Shown here piece after piece: positions 1 to 7,609 of a stretch of DNA of 17,464 nucleotides. The stretch is from JAVBUZ01 sp031554725. Its GTDB lineage: Bacteria; Bacillota; Clostridia; Lachnospirales; Lachnospiraceae. Under the pieces are notes generated by a model that was not told the DNA's origin, ran no database searches, and saw nothing but the letters and a program-made list of their open reading frames with translations. The stretch spans positions 1 through 17,464 of the forward strand of contig JAVBUZ010000188.1 of the NCBI GenBank assembly GCA_031554725.1. The letters are read 5' to 3'. Position 1 is the first letter of the stretch. Each line of letters starts with the position of its first letter. The position numbers were made by a program, and so were the translations under genes.

Positions 1-552
1 AAAAATCTTCCAATGTCCTTTATCATCCTTTTGGAGCAAAAAAACCTCTTCGACTTCCTGTCTATAATTTCCCATTTTTAATATGTAACTGCAATTTAAT
101 CTTGCAAAATCATATCCATCCGCCGAAAAATAATCCACATCCGTGCTTGAAGACACAAAATAGCTGGAAATCGTCACTTGATTATCTTTATAAAAATCGA
201 TATCTGATTTTAAATTGATAATATATTCTCCCCAATCACTGTTTTCCGCAAGTTTATCCACATACAGTTGTTTTGCCTTATCCGCTAAAAGCTCCAATTC
301 GCTATTGGTATATTCTTCATTATAAAAGCATTTTGTAATCTCACTATAATAACGAATAACTTCCTTAGGTGAGGGTGGATAATTTCTCTCTAAGTCTTTA
401 AAAAGAATTTCCTGCACCGCTGTAACCTTAGGGTCACTCTGCTGCTTTTCTTTATCTTTATTATTCAAGTAGTAATAATAGCCTATCATCGCCACAATCA
501 TCATAATAACGACGGTGCCACTCAATATGCTTTTTTTTTGGCTTTTTTTCAT
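1..552 (-). CDS. Membrane-anchored protein of unknown function, 3' end beyond window
   Basis: The frame is open from an ATG at 552 down to base 1 (184 codons, no stop), so the C-terminus lies outside the window. The start follows an AAGGAG ribosome site. The protein begins with a short basic stretch (MKKSQKK), then one hydrophobic segment at about residues 9-29 ending in a run of four tyrosines, then a charged, soluble part. This fits an N-in signal anchor with an exported domain of about 150 or more residues. The exported part alternates helix-like and beta-like stretches and has no catalytic motif I recognise. It resembles from memory the DUF6715-type proteins of Lachnospiraceae, but that is a weak match. 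It lies 33 bases downstream of rnz and is probably co-transcribed with it. Confidence 0.8.
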   Translation of the reverse strand, partial: MKKSQKKSILSGTVVIMMIVAMIGYYYYLNNKDKEKQQSDPKVTAVQEILFKDLERNYPPSPKEVIRYYSEITKCFYNEEYTNSELELLADKAKQLYVDKLAENSDWGEYIINLKSDIDFYKDNQVTISSYFVSSSTDVDYFSADGYDFARLNCSYILKMGNYRQEVEEVFLLQKDDKGHWKIF

Positions 553-585
553 ACTGTGTACTCCTTGGCAGTAGGTGTTTTTTCA

Positions 586-1497
586 CTAAGCTTCATCAAA
601 CTTTAGTTCTGCTGTTCTACCATCCTTTGCTGCAATGGTGTTTGCAAAAATCCTTTTAGCATCCTTTACATAATCTTCCGGTCTCGTTAAAGACGGACTA
701 TAGTGTGTAAGCCAAAGCTCTGCTACATCCGCCTTCGCAGCAAGCTGGGCAGCTTCGCAAAATGTCATATGCTTATTTTCTTTGGCCTTGTCTATCTTGT
801 CCTCTTCGCCATACATACCTTCACAGATAAAAAGATCTGCTTCCTTTGCATGCTCCACGATAGATTCTGTAGGTCTTGTATCGGTGGTGTAGGTTACTTT
901 AATTCCTTTTCTAGGCTCCCCAAGTACCATGTCCTGTGTGTAGACTTGTCCTTCAATCTCCACTGTTTCGCCTTTTTGTAGCTTGTTCCAATACTTTTTA
1001 TCAATTCCAAGTTCCATAACCTTTTCCAGTTGAAACTTGCCACTTCGTTCTATTACCATATTATACCCATAGCATAACACATTATGATTCACCTTAAAAG
1101 CCTCTATTCTAAAGTCTTCAAAAGAAATCGTTTGATTATTCTCTGTAAGCTCTAAGCAGTTTATTTCAAAGGGAAGCTCCGGCGCAATAACTCTAAGCGC
1201 ACTAATAACTCTATTTAATCCTTTGGGACCAATTAGAGTAAGGGGTTCTTTTCTTTCTGCGTTTCCCATGGTTAGTAGCATTCCTGGCAAACCACTGATG
1301 TGATCTGCATGATAATGAGTAAAACAAATAATATCAATCGGATTGGGACTCCAGCCCTTTTCCTTCATGGCAATTTGAGTTCCTTCTCCACAATCTATTA
1401 GTATGCTATGCCCATTGTATCTCATCATCAGCGACGTGAGCCACCTGCGAGGGAGGGGCATCATTCCTCCTGTCCCTAACAAACACACATCCAACAT
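586..1497 (-). CDS. rnz: Ribonuclease Z (tRNA 3' endonuclease)
   Basis: This metallo-beta-lactamase-fold endonuclease trims the 3' trailer of tRNA precursors in the cytoplasm. The N-terminus (LGTGGMMPLPRR followed by a serine/leucine strand) is the RNase Z opening. The zinc-binding motif is FTHYHADH, giving H61, H63, D65 and H66. Further ligands fit H138 (NHNVLCYGY), D206 (TTDTRP) and H265 (THYSP), and the HMTFCEAAQLA motif (243-253) is also typical. The length, 303 residues, is that of the short ELAC1-like form. The ATG at 1497 is preceded by a GGAG site. It sits 29 bases after the small CxxC protein gene and 33 bases before the membrane-anchored protein gene, so it probably belongs to the t6A/rimI run. 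The family call is firm; cleavage specificity cannot be read from the sequence. Confidence 0.93.
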   Translation of the reverse strand: MLDVCLLGTGGMMPLPRRWLTSLMMRYNGHSILIDCGEGTQIAMKEKGWSPNPIDIICFTHYHADHISGLPGMLLTMGNAERKEPLTLIGPKGLNRVISALRVIAPELPFEINCLELTENNQTISFEDFRIEAFKVNHNVLCYGYNMVIERSGKFQLEKVMELGIDKKYWNKLQKGETVEIEGQVYTQDMVLGEPRKGIKVTYTTDTRPTESIVEHAKEADLFICEGMYGEEDKIDKAKENKHMTFCEAAQLAAKADVAELWLTHYSPSLTRPEDYVKDAKRIFANTIAAKDGRTAELKFDEA

Positions 1498-1526
1498 ATA
1501 TTCTCCATTCCACGGATTTTAAGCAC

Positions 1527-1775
1527 TTATAACAACTCTTTTTCCTCCAGTTCTTCCACTGGAACTAAAAAATCCGCTACTATTTTATCGTAACAATTCT
1601 CGCATAAGTCAAACTGATGTCTAGCACCATCCTTATGGCTAAAATAACCAAATAAAGTGTCTGCACGAAAGCAACCTTCCTTTATTATACCATTTTCCAC
1701 CTTGATAGTCTTTCCACAGCAATTACAGCTTACACTTTCAAGTACATTTTGATTTTCATCCTTATACGCTCTCAT
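1527..1775 (-). CDS. Small CxxC protein, probable zinc ribbon, function unknown
   Basis: This 82-residue protein has two cysteine pairs: a CNCCGK knuckle near residues 18-21 and CENCYD near residues 58-61. The spacing suits a single zinc-ribbon-like site, though zinc binding is an inference. There is no signal peptide or membrane segment, and the tail is acidic (VEELEEKELL). The ATG at 1775 follows a strong GGGAGG site. It lies between rimI (55-base gap) and rnz (29-base gap). A TATAAT box in the rimI gap could give it an extra promoter. I do not recognise the family. Its place in a tRNA and ribosome modification cluster hints at, but does not show, a link to translation. Confidence 0.8.
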   Translation of the reverse strand: MRAYKDENQNVLESVSCNCCGKTIKVENGIIKEGCFRADTLFGYFSHKDGARHQFDLCENCYDKIVADFLVPVEELEEKELL

Positions 1776-1812
1776 GACATGTCCTCCCTAGACAAGTTAT
1801 TCTTGTAGTTCT

Positions 1813-1818
1813 ATTATA
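1813..1818 (-). promoter_or_regulatory. Possible -10 box ahead of the CxxC protein gene and rnz
   Basis: Read on the minus strand the gap after rimI contains a perfect TATAAT preceded directly by TG. No good -35 lies 16-18 bases upstream. It could be a weak internal promoter for the CxxC protein and rnz, or chance in an AT-rich gap. Confidence 0.35.
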
Positions 1819-1830
1819 CAGGATTTTTTG

Positions 1831-2334
1831 TCATTTTTTTGTAGCAATTGTTTCATTATTTGCCTGTCTTTTCCACATAATCAAAGCATCTTCTACTGGC
1901 CTTTCATAAAAGTTTTTACGAACCGCTTCCGAAACAAAGCCTACTTTTTCATACAAGCAAATGGCATTTTTATTTGATACTCGCACTTCTAAGGTAAAAT
2001 CAAAAATACCTTCCTCCTCTTCCCATTTAAGGGCGCTTTCAAGCATCGCCTTGCCAATTCCCTTGCCTCTAAAGTCACTTTCAACTGCCACATTCGTGAT
2101 ATCACCTTCACCACAAATATTATTGAAGCCACAATATCCTATCACTTTATTTTCAAATAAGGCTACTATAAAAAGGTACTCTTCTCTATCAAGCACGTCT
2201 ATAAATGCCGTCTTGGACCAAGGAAGAGAAAATGTCTTTTCCTCTAGCTTAGCCACTTCATCTATGTCAGACATTTCCATCTGTTTAAACACAACACTTA
2301 TTTGAGCATTTTCCCAGACCTTCGCTTTATGCAT
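1831..2334 (-). CDS. rimI: Ribosomal protein S18 alanine N-acetyltransferase RimI
   Basis: This GNAT-fold enzyme transfers acetyl from acetyl-CoA to the N-terminal alanine of ribosomal protein S18. At 167 residues it is a single GNAT domain with a short N-terminal extension. The conserved opening DIDEVAKLEEKTFSLPWS (from about residue 23) and the acetyl-CoA loop DFRGKGIGKAML are both present, followed by NKNAICLYEKVGFV, the usual RimI motif B region. Its ATG overlaps the last 8 bases of tsaB, and the ribosome site (AGGAGAAGGAAC) lies inside tsaB, so the two are probably translationally coupled. In many Firmicutes tsaD follows rimI; here the next gene is a CxxC protein. Another GNAT substrate cannot be excluded, but the tsaB coupling supports RimI. 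Confidence 0.9.
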   Translation of the reverse strand: MHKAKVWENAQISVVFKQMEMSDIDEVAKLEEKTFSLPWSKTAFIDVLDREEYLFIVALFENKVIGYCGFNNICGEGDITNVAVESDFRGKGIGKAMLESALKWEEEEGIFDFTLEVRVSNKNAICLYEKVGFVSEAVRKNFYERPVEDALIMWKRQANNETIATKK

Positions 2335-3049
2335 GTTCCTTCTCCTGCTCCATGCGCTCTCTTTCTGCCTGACTTAGACGTAGATATTCTGGTTCATGTT
2401 CCTCAGCAGAAACTATTTTACCTTCCTTATAATAGACTTCTCCAAGGGCGGCAACGCTGGCTGCTCTTTGTCTATTCATATGGGCTGGTGCAAAGGTATA
2501 TGGAACCTTCATTTCTTCTTTTAGGATAGCTTCAAAAACTGGCACCCCATCTCCCAAGAAAATAACCTCTCTTTCAAAAGCATTACAGATTTCAATTATT
2601 TCATGTATGGAAACTGCACATTGTTCTTTCAGTATCTGTAACTGATATGCATCCTCTACTTTTTCAAATTCATAGAGAGCTGTATACACTTGATTTCGTC
2701 TAGCATCTAGTAGGGGACAAACTATCTTGTCTGTTCCATATAGATTAAAGGCTAGTCCATCCAAGGTTGGTACAGAAATAATCGGTCTTTCTAAGGCTAG
2801 CCCCAATCCCTTTGCCGTTGCACTTCCGATTCTAAGTCCGGTAAAGGAACCCGGCCCTGCTGCCACAGCAATGGCATCAATGCTCTTCATATCAAGCTCT
2901 ATCATCTCACGCACTTCTTCTAGCATCGGTAATAAAGTCTGTGAATGTGTTTTCTTATAATTTATGGTGTATTCACCTAGTAAATTTCCACCCTCGGTTA
3001 TCGCTACTGACGCTACTAGTCCCGAACTATCCAAAGCTAATATTTTCAT
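2327..3049 (-). CDS. tsaB: t6A biosynthesis protein TsaB
   Basis: TsaB is the ASKHA-fold scaffold partner that dimerises with TsaD in making threonylcarbamoyladenosine at position 37 of ANN-decoding tRNAs. The 240-residue protein opens with MKILALDSSGLVASVAI and carries THSQTLLPML and the AVAAGPGSFTGLRIGSATAKGL block (from about residue 62), which are family signatures. A C-terminal half typical of full-length bacterial TsaB is present (ending near EPEYLRLSQAERER). The ATG follows GAGGT. It sits 15 bases after tsaE and overlaps rimI by 8 bases. The stop is TAA at 2327-2329. TsaD is not encoded in this window. Confidence 0.94.
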   Translation of the reverse strand: MKILALDSSGLVASVAITEGGNLLGEYTINYKKTHSQTLLPMLEEVREMIELDMKSIDAIAVAAGPGSFTGLRIGSATAKGLGLALERPIISVPTLDGLAFNLYGTDKIVCPLLDARRNQVYTALYEFEKVEDAYQLQILKEQCAVSIHEIIEICNAFEREVIFLGDGVPVFEAILKEEMKVPYTFAPAHMNRQRAASVAALGEVYYKEGKIVSAEEHEPEYLRLSQAERERMEQEKEHA

Positions 3050-3064
3050 ATGACCTCATTTCTA

Positions 3065-3499
3065 TTACTTATCTTCCATTACTATTTTACGGTAATCAAA
3101 GCCTTTTTCCAAGTCCTTTTCAATGGTAATTTGGCAATAGCTTTCTGGCAAAATTTCTTCAATCAAATTCGCCCATTCAATAAAACAAATGCCATCTCCA
3201 TAAAAATAGTCTTCATATCCGATTTCATCCATTTCCTCCACATCACCAATGCGGTAAACATCGAAGTGATAAAATGGCATTCTTCCTTCTTCATATACCT
3301 GCACGATGGTGAAGGTTGGACTACTTACTGGTTCTATAATCCCTAGCCCCTTTGCTACTCCTTGCGTAAAGACTGTTTTCCCAACACCCAAATCTCCAAT
3401 TAAGGTATATACCTGTCCAGGAACTGCATTTTCCCCTAATTCTTTTCCTAACTTAAAGGTTTCCTCAGGAGTAGAGGTTTCGTAAACACGTATGCTCAA
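3065..3499 (-). CDS. tsaE: t6A biosynthesis ATPase TsaE (TTG start)
   Basis: TsaE is the P-loop ATPase that binds the TsaBD complex and is needed for turnover in t6A synthesis. The 144-residue protein has Walker A GDLGVGKT at residues 35-42, then SSPTFTIVQVYE and FYHFDVYRIGDVEEMDEIGYEDYF, with the IEWANLIEEILP segment that carries the family tryptophan. The start is a TTG at 3499, placed by a GGCGG site seven bases upstream; the resulting N-terminus (SIRVYETSTPEETFKLG) matches the family. The TTG start could lower TsaE relative to TsaB. It follows the ycxB-like gene by 28 bases and precedes tsaB by 15. Confidence 0.94.
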   Translation of the reverse strand: MSIRVYETSTPEETFKLGKELGENAVPGQVYTLIGDLGVGKTVFTQGVAKGLGIIEPVSSPTFTIVQVYEEGRMPFYHFDVYRIGDVEEMDEIGYEDYFYGDGICFIEWANLIEEILPESYCQITIEKDLEKGFDYRKIVMEDK

Positions 3500-3527
3500 A
3501 ATATAACCGCCTTTCCATGGTCTTATC

Positions 3528-4004
3528 CTACTGTTTTATCTTTATTTTATTCGCATCCATATGGGTAGATATCATCTGGATAACGCCTGATGTCTTTTCT
3601 GCCAAATCACGCTTCGGAAAAATACATGCATTTACCTTTGTCGTATATACAATAATGCTTTTATTAGTAGATACTGCCTTGTGCATATCCTCCCATTTCT
3701 GGGTCTGAGATTCTCCATTTTGACTAACTGTAATCCCCTCGTCATTTAACACATAATGCAAGGTTTCTTTAAAGGCTGGATTGAGTAACGCCTGCTGTTT
3801 ACTTTTAATCGCTAGTGTATAGGGTAAATAAAGAAGTAAAACTGCTCCTAAAATTACAAATAACCACTGAACTCTCATGGCTCCAACCACAACCATTATC
3901 GCTCCCACACCACTTCCGAGCATTCCCGAAGGGCTATAATAGGTATGGCGCAGCATATAATCATATAAGTCCCCCGACTTTATCTTTACATCAAATTCTA
4001 CCAT
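3528..4004 (-). CDS. YcxB-like membrane protein
   Basis: This 158-residue protein has a short N-terminal part (MVEFDVKIKSGDLYDYMLRHTYYS), a hydrophobic hairpin at about residues 28-66 that can make two membrane helices, and a C-terminal soluble domain. The soluble domain contains LHYVLNDEGITVSQNGESQTQKWEDMHKAVSTNKSIIVYTTKVNACIFPKRDL, with the PH-like order of the YcxB family (PF14317). The family is widespread in Firmicutes without a settled function. The ATG follows AGGAG. It is first in the run leading to tsaE, about 30 bases after a hairpin terminator. A consensus promoter lies beyond that hairpin (see the findings). Confidence 0.8.
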   Translation of the reverse strand: MVEFDVKIKSGDLYDYMLRHTYYSPSGMLGSGVGAIMVVVGAMRVQWLFVILGAVLLLYLPYTLAIKSKQQALLNPAFKETLHYVLNDEGITVSQNGESQTQKWEDMHKAVSTNKSIIVYTTKVNACIFPKRDLAEKTSGVIQMISTHMDANKIKIKQ

Positions 4005-4033
4005 TTATAAATTCTCCTGTCGTGTCTAATTTC

Positions 4034-4062
4034 AAAAAAACACCTACAATGTAGGTGTTTTT
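4034..4062. terminator. Symmetric intrinsic terminator after the macB operon
   Basis: CACCTAC and GTAGGTG (4041-4047 and 4051-4057) form a 7-bp stem around a 3-base AAT loop. A runs on the left and T runs on the right extend the pairing and provide U tracts on both strands. It lies 57 bases downstream of the permease stop on the minus strand and is the obvious end of that operon. It also stands between a promoter at 4083-4111 and ycxB. Confidence 0.85.
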
Positions 4063-4082
4063 CATATCACTCTAACTATATA

Positions 4083-4111
4083 ATTATATTGATTCTAGGC
4101 TGAAAAAGCAA
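4083..4111 (-). promoter_or_regulatory. Sigma-A-type promoter ahead of ycxB-tsaE-tsaB-rimI
   Basis: On the minus strand TTGCTT (4106-4111) and a perfect TATAAT (4083-4088) are separated by 17 bases. Transcription would start near 4076, inside the gap after the permease gene, and would meet the terminator hairpin at 4034-4062 before reaching ycxB at 4004. No better promoter was seen between the hairpin and ycxB. Confidence 0.6.
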
Positions 4112-4118
4112 GCCTAAC

Positions 4119-5333
4119 TTACTCATGGCGAAGTGCTTCAATGGGACTAAGCTTCGCTGCCTTTTTCGCCGGGTAAATTCCAAAGAAAAGACCTACTGCC
4201 GAAGAAAACACGGACGCACCTAACACTGTCATCAAACTAACCTGCGCCGTAAAGCCAACAAGAGAACATATACCATATGCCCCTGATACTCCAATGATAA
4301 TTCCAATAATACCTCCCAGCAAGGTTATAATCGCCGATTCCGATAAAAACTGTAATAAAATGGAATTTGTTCTTGCACCTAAGGCTTTTCTGATACCAAT
4401 TTCCCTAGTTCTCTCTGTTACAGAAACCAGCATAATATTCATTACGCCAATACCTCCTACAAGCAAGGATATTGCTGCTACAAAAACAACAAAGATAGTG
4501 ATATAGCTTAGAATTTCATTCATTTGACTCATGTAGTCATTGAAGTTTTCTACCTGAATGGCATTCTTTCCTCTTACATTGTGTCTGCTTTCCATCAGGC
4601 TTACAACATCTTTTGCCACCTGAGTAGAATTTTCTGCCGAATCACTAATAATCAGTAAATCATTTAATGATACATAAAATCCATAGTATGGTGTGATAAC
4701 AGAAAGTGGCGCCTCAAGGGTGATAGAGTCTGAGTACATTACCCCCGCTAGCATGGATGCACTATCCTGTCTAATACCCACGATGGTAAATTCCTGTGTG
4801 GTTCCATAAAGGTCTACATCAAAGCTCATTCCAACTACATTGGTATTTCCAAATAATAGTCTTGCACTATTTTCTGTAATAACACAAACTTTGTTTGCAG
4901 AGTAATAATCACTTTCCGTAAAATAGTGACCTTTAATTATGGGATCATTACCAGAGTATTCTAAACTCGCATTACCAAACTTGGCTGTGGCACCAAACTG
5001 TCCTTTTCTTCCGATAACGGTTGCATTAAAGCCCCAAGAGGGTGTAACTGCTTTCACATGAGGAACCTTTTCTAAAATTGCTTCTATATCCGATTCATCA
5101 AACTCTACCTGAATTCCTTCATCATTGCCGCCATAAGAGTAAATATATAGCTGTCCACCAGCCATAGAGTTAAGCTCATCATTAATACCACCCTTTACCC
5201 CATTTCCTATGGAAATAATCATGATAACAGAAGATATACCAATGATAATACCTAGCATAGTCAAAATTGATCGTCCCTTATTGCTACGTATGTTCATAAT
5301 AGCAATTTTTACGTACTCAAAAATCTGTGACAT
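4119..5333 (-). CDS. MacB-type ABC transporter permease (FtsX-like)
   Basis: This is the membrane subunit of a type VII-like (MacB/LolC class) ABC exporter that drives substrate extrusion by mechanotransmission. The 404-residue protein has the expected topology: an opening amphipathic stretch and NIRSNKGRSILTMLGIIIGI, TM1 at about 18-42, an exported domain at about 45-272, and TM2-TM4 at about 274-300, 325-355 and 363-388. The motif SVTERTREIGIRKALGAR between TM2 and TM3 is a family hallmark, and the C-terminus AKKAAKLSPIEALRHE is typical. Its AGGAGG site overlaps the adaptor stop codon, and the gap is 9 bases. The substrate cannot be told; relatives export peptides, antibiotics or lipids. 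Confidence 0.92.
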   Translation of the reverse strand: MSQIFEYVKIAIMNIRSNKGRSILTMLGIIIGISSVIMIISIGNGVKGGINDELNSMAGGQLYIYSYGGNDEGIQVEFDESDIEAILEKVPHVKAVTPSWGFNATVIGRKGQFGATAKFGNASLEYSGNDPIIKGHYFTESDYYSANKVCVITENSARLLFGNTNVVGMSFDVDLYGTTQEFTIVGIRQDSASMLAGVMYSDSITLEAPLSVITPYYGFYVSLNDLLIISDSAENSTQVAKDVVSLMESRHNVRGKNAIQVENFNDYMSQMNEILSYITIFVVFVAAISLLVGGIGVMNIMLVSVTERTREIGIRKALGARTNSILLQFLSESAIITLLGGIIGIIIGVSGAYGICSLVGFTAQVSLMTVLGASVFSSAVGLFFGIYPAKKAAKLSPIEALRHE

Positions 5334-5342
5334 ATATGCCTC

Positions 5343-6839
5343 CTATTCTGTAGGCATAATTGCTACTGCCATACCATCTTCAATACTTGAATAGGAACTT
5401 ACAATTACGCTTTCTGTATCTGATAGCCCCGCTTTAATTTCTATATAAGTATCTGAGGAAATACCAGTAACAACACTTCTTCTAACTGCAATGTTGTTTT
5501 CAACAACATATACAAAGTCGCCATCGCGATCTGCATTTACAGCTTCAATAGGTAATAGCATTACCTGCTCTGCCTTATGCGTATGAATTTCTGCTTTTGC
5601 TTCAATTCCCAAGTAAATGTATTCATCTGGGTTATCAATATGAATTTCTGCCCCAATTGCTGCTGTTCCTGTCAAGTTCACAGTTGCCATACGGTTTATT
5701 TTTGAAACGCTTCCTGTATACTCGCGTCCTGAAATTGTTAAATCTACCTTCTGACCAATTTCTAGCTTCTGCAAATCATATTTTGAAACAGAAATTACTA
5801 CTTTTATATCCTCACTGCTCTTCATTGTAACAAGTTGTGACCCCTGCGTCACAGGCGCACCTGATACCGTTGTCACTTCTGTTACAATCCCTGTAAATGC
5901 GGCTTTAACGCCTTCTGCTGCGGCATCATATTCGTCCTGTACGCTCTTAAGGCTAGAAGCAGCAAGTTCATAGTTTGCTGACTGAACTTGTTTATCATAC
6001 TGATCTAACACCGTAGCTTCGCTAGTGTTCTTTTGACTTTCCATTTTAGCCTTATATTCCTGATAGCCCGCAAGAATTTCCTGCTGTTCCTGTATTTTCT
6101 TTTGTAATTCCACCACACTATCTGCCGAGCCTGCTATGGAGGTAAGATACTGATTTTGTGTTAAAGACTTTTGTACCTCTACTAGCTCTTGGTTTTTTTG
6201 GTTGTATTCATCGGAGCCTGGGGCTAATTTTGCCAATTGACTGCTGAGGTCAGACACCTTTTGGTTTAATGTTAAGCTTTCTGCCGCTAGGGAATTTGAT
6301 GTATTTCTTTGCTGTTTTTCCAAATTCTCCTGCAATACCTTAATATATTTTTCTGTATCTGCAATTTGGTTATTTAATACATTTAAGTTTACGTTAGCTT
6401 CCTTTAGCTTGCCTTGTGTCTCTGTATTCTGTGCCATAGCCCCCTGATAGCTTGCAAAGTTTACTTGAGATTGTAAGGTTGCATCATTTAATCTTTTTTG
6501 CATTTCATCCATATTATAAGCAATTAAAGTAGTGCCTTTTTCAACAAGATCCCCTGGCTGCACCATAACCTCTGCTATTTTTCCTGTTACCTGAGAGAAA
6601 TATACATCCGTAATCTCACTCTCTATCGTTCCACTAATGCTGATCATTTCCTCTACATCCCCATATGTGGGATTCGCTGTCGTTACTGCTGCTGTCTGGG
6701 CGCCACTTCCACCACATGCCACCAATCTAATAACAATAAGTACCACAACCACTGCTAACGCAATAATGCGATTTCTTCTTTTTTTCTTTCTCTTTAATTC
6801 TATAGGGGTTAATTCTCGTTTTTCTTTTTGCTTTTTCAT
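5343..6839 (-). CDS. MacA/HlyD-type membrane-fusion adaptor
   Basis: This is the periplasmic-adaptor-type partner of the MacB permease, here in a Gram-positive setting where it acts outside the membrane. The 498-residue protein has a strongly basic cytoplasmic tail, one hydrophobic segment at about 25-42, and Cys42 in the context RLVAC, which resembles a lipobox. A lipoyl-like strand (GDLVEKGTTLIAYN) follows, then a long glutamine- and asparagine-rich coiled coil at about 110-310, then the second lipoyl half (AAFTGIVTEV...GAPVTQGSQLVTM) and a beta-barrel domain (VDLTISGREYTGSVSKI). I chose the ATG at 6839, one base after the ATPase stop. A TTG at 6851 would add four residues and overlap the ATPase gene by 11 bases. 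The coiled coil is long for a Gram-positive adaptor. Confidence 0.9.
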   Translation of the reverse strand: MKKQKEKRELTPIELKRKKKRRNRIIALAVVVVLIVIRLVACGGSGAQTAAVTTANPTYGDVEEMISISGTIESEITDVYFSQVTGKIAEVMVQPGDLVEKGTTLIAYNMDEMQKRLNDATLQSQVNFASYQGAMAQNTETQGKLKEANVNLNVLNNQIADTEKYIKVLQENLEKQQRNTSNSLAAESLTLNQKVSDLSSQLAKLAPGSDEYNQKNQELVEVQKSLTQNQYLTSIAGSADSVVELQKKIQEQQEILAGYQEYKAKMESQKNTSEATVLDQYDKQVQSANYELAASSLKSVQDEYDAAAEGVKAAFTGIVTEVTTVSGAPVTQGSQLVTMKSSEDIKVVISVSKYDLQKLEIGQKVDLTISGREYTGSVSKINRMATVNLTGTAAIGAEIHIDNPDEYIYLGIEAKAEIHTHKAEQVMLLPIEAVNADRDGDFVYVVENNIAVRRSVVTGISSDTYIEIKAGLSDTESVIVSSYSSIEDGMAVAIMPTE

Positions 6840-6840
6840 C

Positions 6841-7533
6841 TTAGTTTCCAACCTTTCCTGAGTCGTGCTCCACTTTTCCGTCTTTTATCTTAATGATTCG
6901 ATTCGCTCTCATGGCTATCTCATTATCATGCGTTATCAAGATAACCGTTCTTCCCTCGCCATTTAATTCTGTAAGAATCTGCATAATTTCCTGTGTCGAT
7001 GCTGAATCTAGATTTCCAGTAGGTTCATCCGCCAAAATAACTGGTGGCGCCTGCGCGATAGCTCGTGCTATGGCAACTCTTTGCTGTTGTCCTCCAGACA
7101 TTTCAGAAGGTTTATGTTCCATTCGATTGGCTAATCCTACCTTGTTCAAAGCCTTTTCTGCCAATCTCATTCTTTCTGTTTTAGAAACGCCTCTATATAT
7201 TAATGGTAATTCTACGTTTTCTATTGCCGTCAAATTCGGAATAAGGTTAAATCCTTGAAATATAAATCCAATCTCCTTATTTCTTATATCTGATAAATCA
7301 TCATCCGCCAAGTTTGAAACATCCTGCCCATGCAGGTGGTATTTTCCACTTGTTGGAATATCTAAACAGCCTAACACGTTCATTAATGTTGATTTACCCG
7401 AGCCAGATTGACCGATGATTGCTACAAACTCACCCTCATCTATGTTTACATTAATATTATCTAATGCTCGCACTTCGTTTTCACCGGGATTATATACCTT
7501 ACACACATCTCGGATTTCTACTAGTGTACCCAT
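6841..7533 (-). CDS. MacB/LolD-type ABC transporter ATPase
   Basis: This is the cytoplasmic nucleotide-binding subunit that powers the exporter encoded downstream. The 230-residue protein is complete: Walker A GQSGSGKST (41-49), Q-loop at Q93, signature SGGQQQRVAIARA (146-158), Walker B VILADEP (165-171) with D-loop GNLDS, and H-loop H202 in ILITHD. The sequence IGFIFQGFNLIPNLTAIENVELPL is typical of the MacB/LolD/FtsE branch. The ATG at 7533 follows AGGAGG 11 bases upstream and a consensus promoter 50-76 bases upstream. It leads a three-gene operon in the order ATPase, adaptor, permease. No regulator or substrate gene is next to it. Confidence 0.95.
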   Translation of the reverse strand: MGTLVEIRDVCKVYNPGENEVRALDNINVNIDEGEFVAIIGQSGSGKSTLMNVLGCLDIPTSGKYHLHGQDVSNLADDDLSDIRNKEIGFIFQGFNLIPNLTAIENVELPLIYRGVSKTERMRLAEKALNKVGLANRMEHKPSEMSGGQQQRVAIARAIAQAPPVILADEPTGNLDSASTQEIMQILTELNGEGRTVILITHDNEIAMRANRIIKIKDGKVEHDSGKVGN

Positions 7534-7580
7534 AATACTTATTTCCTCCTCATTTTTCGTTGTATCACTGTACTATTGTC

Positions 7581-7609
7581 ATAATACAGCAGAGCACTCC
7601 CTTTGTCAA
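7581..7609 (-). promoter_or_regulatory. Consensus promoter of the MacAB-like operon
   Basis: On the minus strand a perfect TTGACA (7604-7609) and TATTAT (7581-7586) are spaced by exactly 17 bases. The predicted start of transcription is near 7574, giving a leader of about 40 bases to the ATPase ATG. The strength of the consensus suggests high basal expression, or repression by a bound regulator that the sequence does not identify. Confidence 0.85.

Noticed and set aside
571..583. GTAGGTGTTTTTT near the DUF6715-like gene, the same text as one arm of the terminator at 4034-4062.
   Set aside because: No complementary arm is present, so no hairpin forms; the match is short and probably chance.
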